Origin: Endobugula sp047636495
GTDB lineage: Bacteria > Pseudomonadota > Gammaproteobacteria > Pseudomonadales > Cellvibrionaceae
Direction: 5' to 3'
Assembly: GCA_047636495.1 (NCBI GenBank)
Contig: JBLILH010000010.1
Coordinates: 39,645 to 103,644 of the forward strand
DNA: 64,000 bases
Position 1 is the first letter of the stretch, and every line of letters starts with the position of its first letter. The position numbers were made by a program, and so were the translations under genes. Below are positions 63,781 to 64,000 of the stretch, piece after piece. The notes beneath the pieces were generated by a model. The model was not told where the DNA came from, did no database searches, and saw nothing but the letters and a program-made list of their open reading frames with translations.

Positions 63781-64000
63781 TCAACCTTTTCTGGCCAGCC
63801 AATTAGAGGTTTTCCAATAAAATGCTTCTTTTTCATTCGGAGACAAGCCAAGGTTATGGCTGTGAGGTCTTACCGAGTTGTAGTATTTATAAATGTAATC
63901 TCGTACACAATCATTCGCTACCGTTTCATTCTCATAACCATTTTTAGGCATGTTCTCAGTTTTCAGGCTTCTAAAAAAGCGTTCCATTGGCGCATTATCC
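63781..64000 (-). CDS. IS3-family transposase, C-terminal part (cut by window edge)
   Basis: The frame is open to the window edge. It encodes the end of the integrase core: DNAPMERFFRSLKTENMP with the catalytic Glu of LKTE, and YYNSVRPHSHNLGLSPNE, typical of IS3-family OrfB. The 5' part lies outside, so intactness cannot be judged. The likely element end is just past the stop codon, near 63728. Confidence 0.85.
   Translation of the reverse strand, partial: DNAPMERFFRSLKTENMPKNGYENETVANDCVRDYIYKYYNSVRPHSHNLGLSPNEKEAFYWKTSNWLARKG

Noticed and set aside
1..64000. CRISPR arrays, rRNA or tRNA genes, prophage genes
   Set aside because: No regularly spaced repeats, rRNA-like sequence, tRNA cloverleaf or phage structural gene was recognised. 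A covariance search for tRNAs was not possible here.

Overview
The window reads as chromosome of a marine gammaproteobacterium. The order rpsB-tsf-pyrH-frr-uppS-cdsA-dxr-rseP-bamA, with map-glnD-dapC-nth-arsC-dapD-dapE diverging from it, is typical of Pseudomonas/Cellvibrio/Oceanospirillum-type genomes. A complete dddD/dddB/dddC/dddR set for dimethylsulfoniopropionate (DMSP) catabolism points to the sea. The species cannot be named from the sequence alone.

Layout. 1-10.4 kb (minus strand): translation and envelope genes from rpsB to bamA, the last cut by the window edge. 10.7-19.2 kb (plus): map, glnD and the succinylase lysine/DAP branch. 19.2-20.2 kb: a moaC-moaD-moaE operon that still overlaps dapE but is ruined by stops, frameshifts and a deletion. 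20.4-22.9 kb: a Cache-HAMP sensor with no output domain, a PATAN-like protein and a VF530 protein. 23.1-30.1 kb: the ddd cluster. dddR, dddC and dddB point one way and dddD the other; the aspartate that aligns with the published catalytic residue of DddD is at position 602 here. 30.1-32.2 kb: remnants, a cold-shock gene, a 38-residue lysine-rich protein and a ybaK pseudogene.

32.1-43.8 kb is an accessory block flanked by two directly repeated copies of the 5' end of ybaK. It carries an S33-type hydrolase and a tight four-gene operon: TonB-dependent receptor, YfiR-like periplasmic protein, CHASE8-like hybrid histidine kinase, and REC-PAS-GGDEF-EAL regulator. This looks like an outer-membrane-to-c-di-GMP signalling line. 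The block also holds an IS21 istB fragment and a REP-associated tyrosine transposase (RAYT) with its REP sequences. 43.9-49.9 kb: a DinB pseudogene, an RRM protein, hrpB, a methyltransferase and a spermidine-synthase-like protein. 50-56.5 kb: TPR, DM13, rsuA, VOC, DEAD-box helicase, DUF6933-like and TSUP genes. 56.6-58.2 kb: a small IS-derived element, then a mercury operon (merR divergent from merC, a GDCC protein and merF) with a textbook 19-bp-spacer MerR promoter but no merA. 58.4-64 kb: a homocysteine methyltransferase-like gene, an SPFH/NfeD pair and a methyltransferase, among decayed IS30, IS66 and IS3 pieces.

Throughout, an intact core alternates with many dead genes (moaCDE, ybaK, dinB-like, several transposases), which suggests ongoing genome erosion in a lineage rich in mobile elements.
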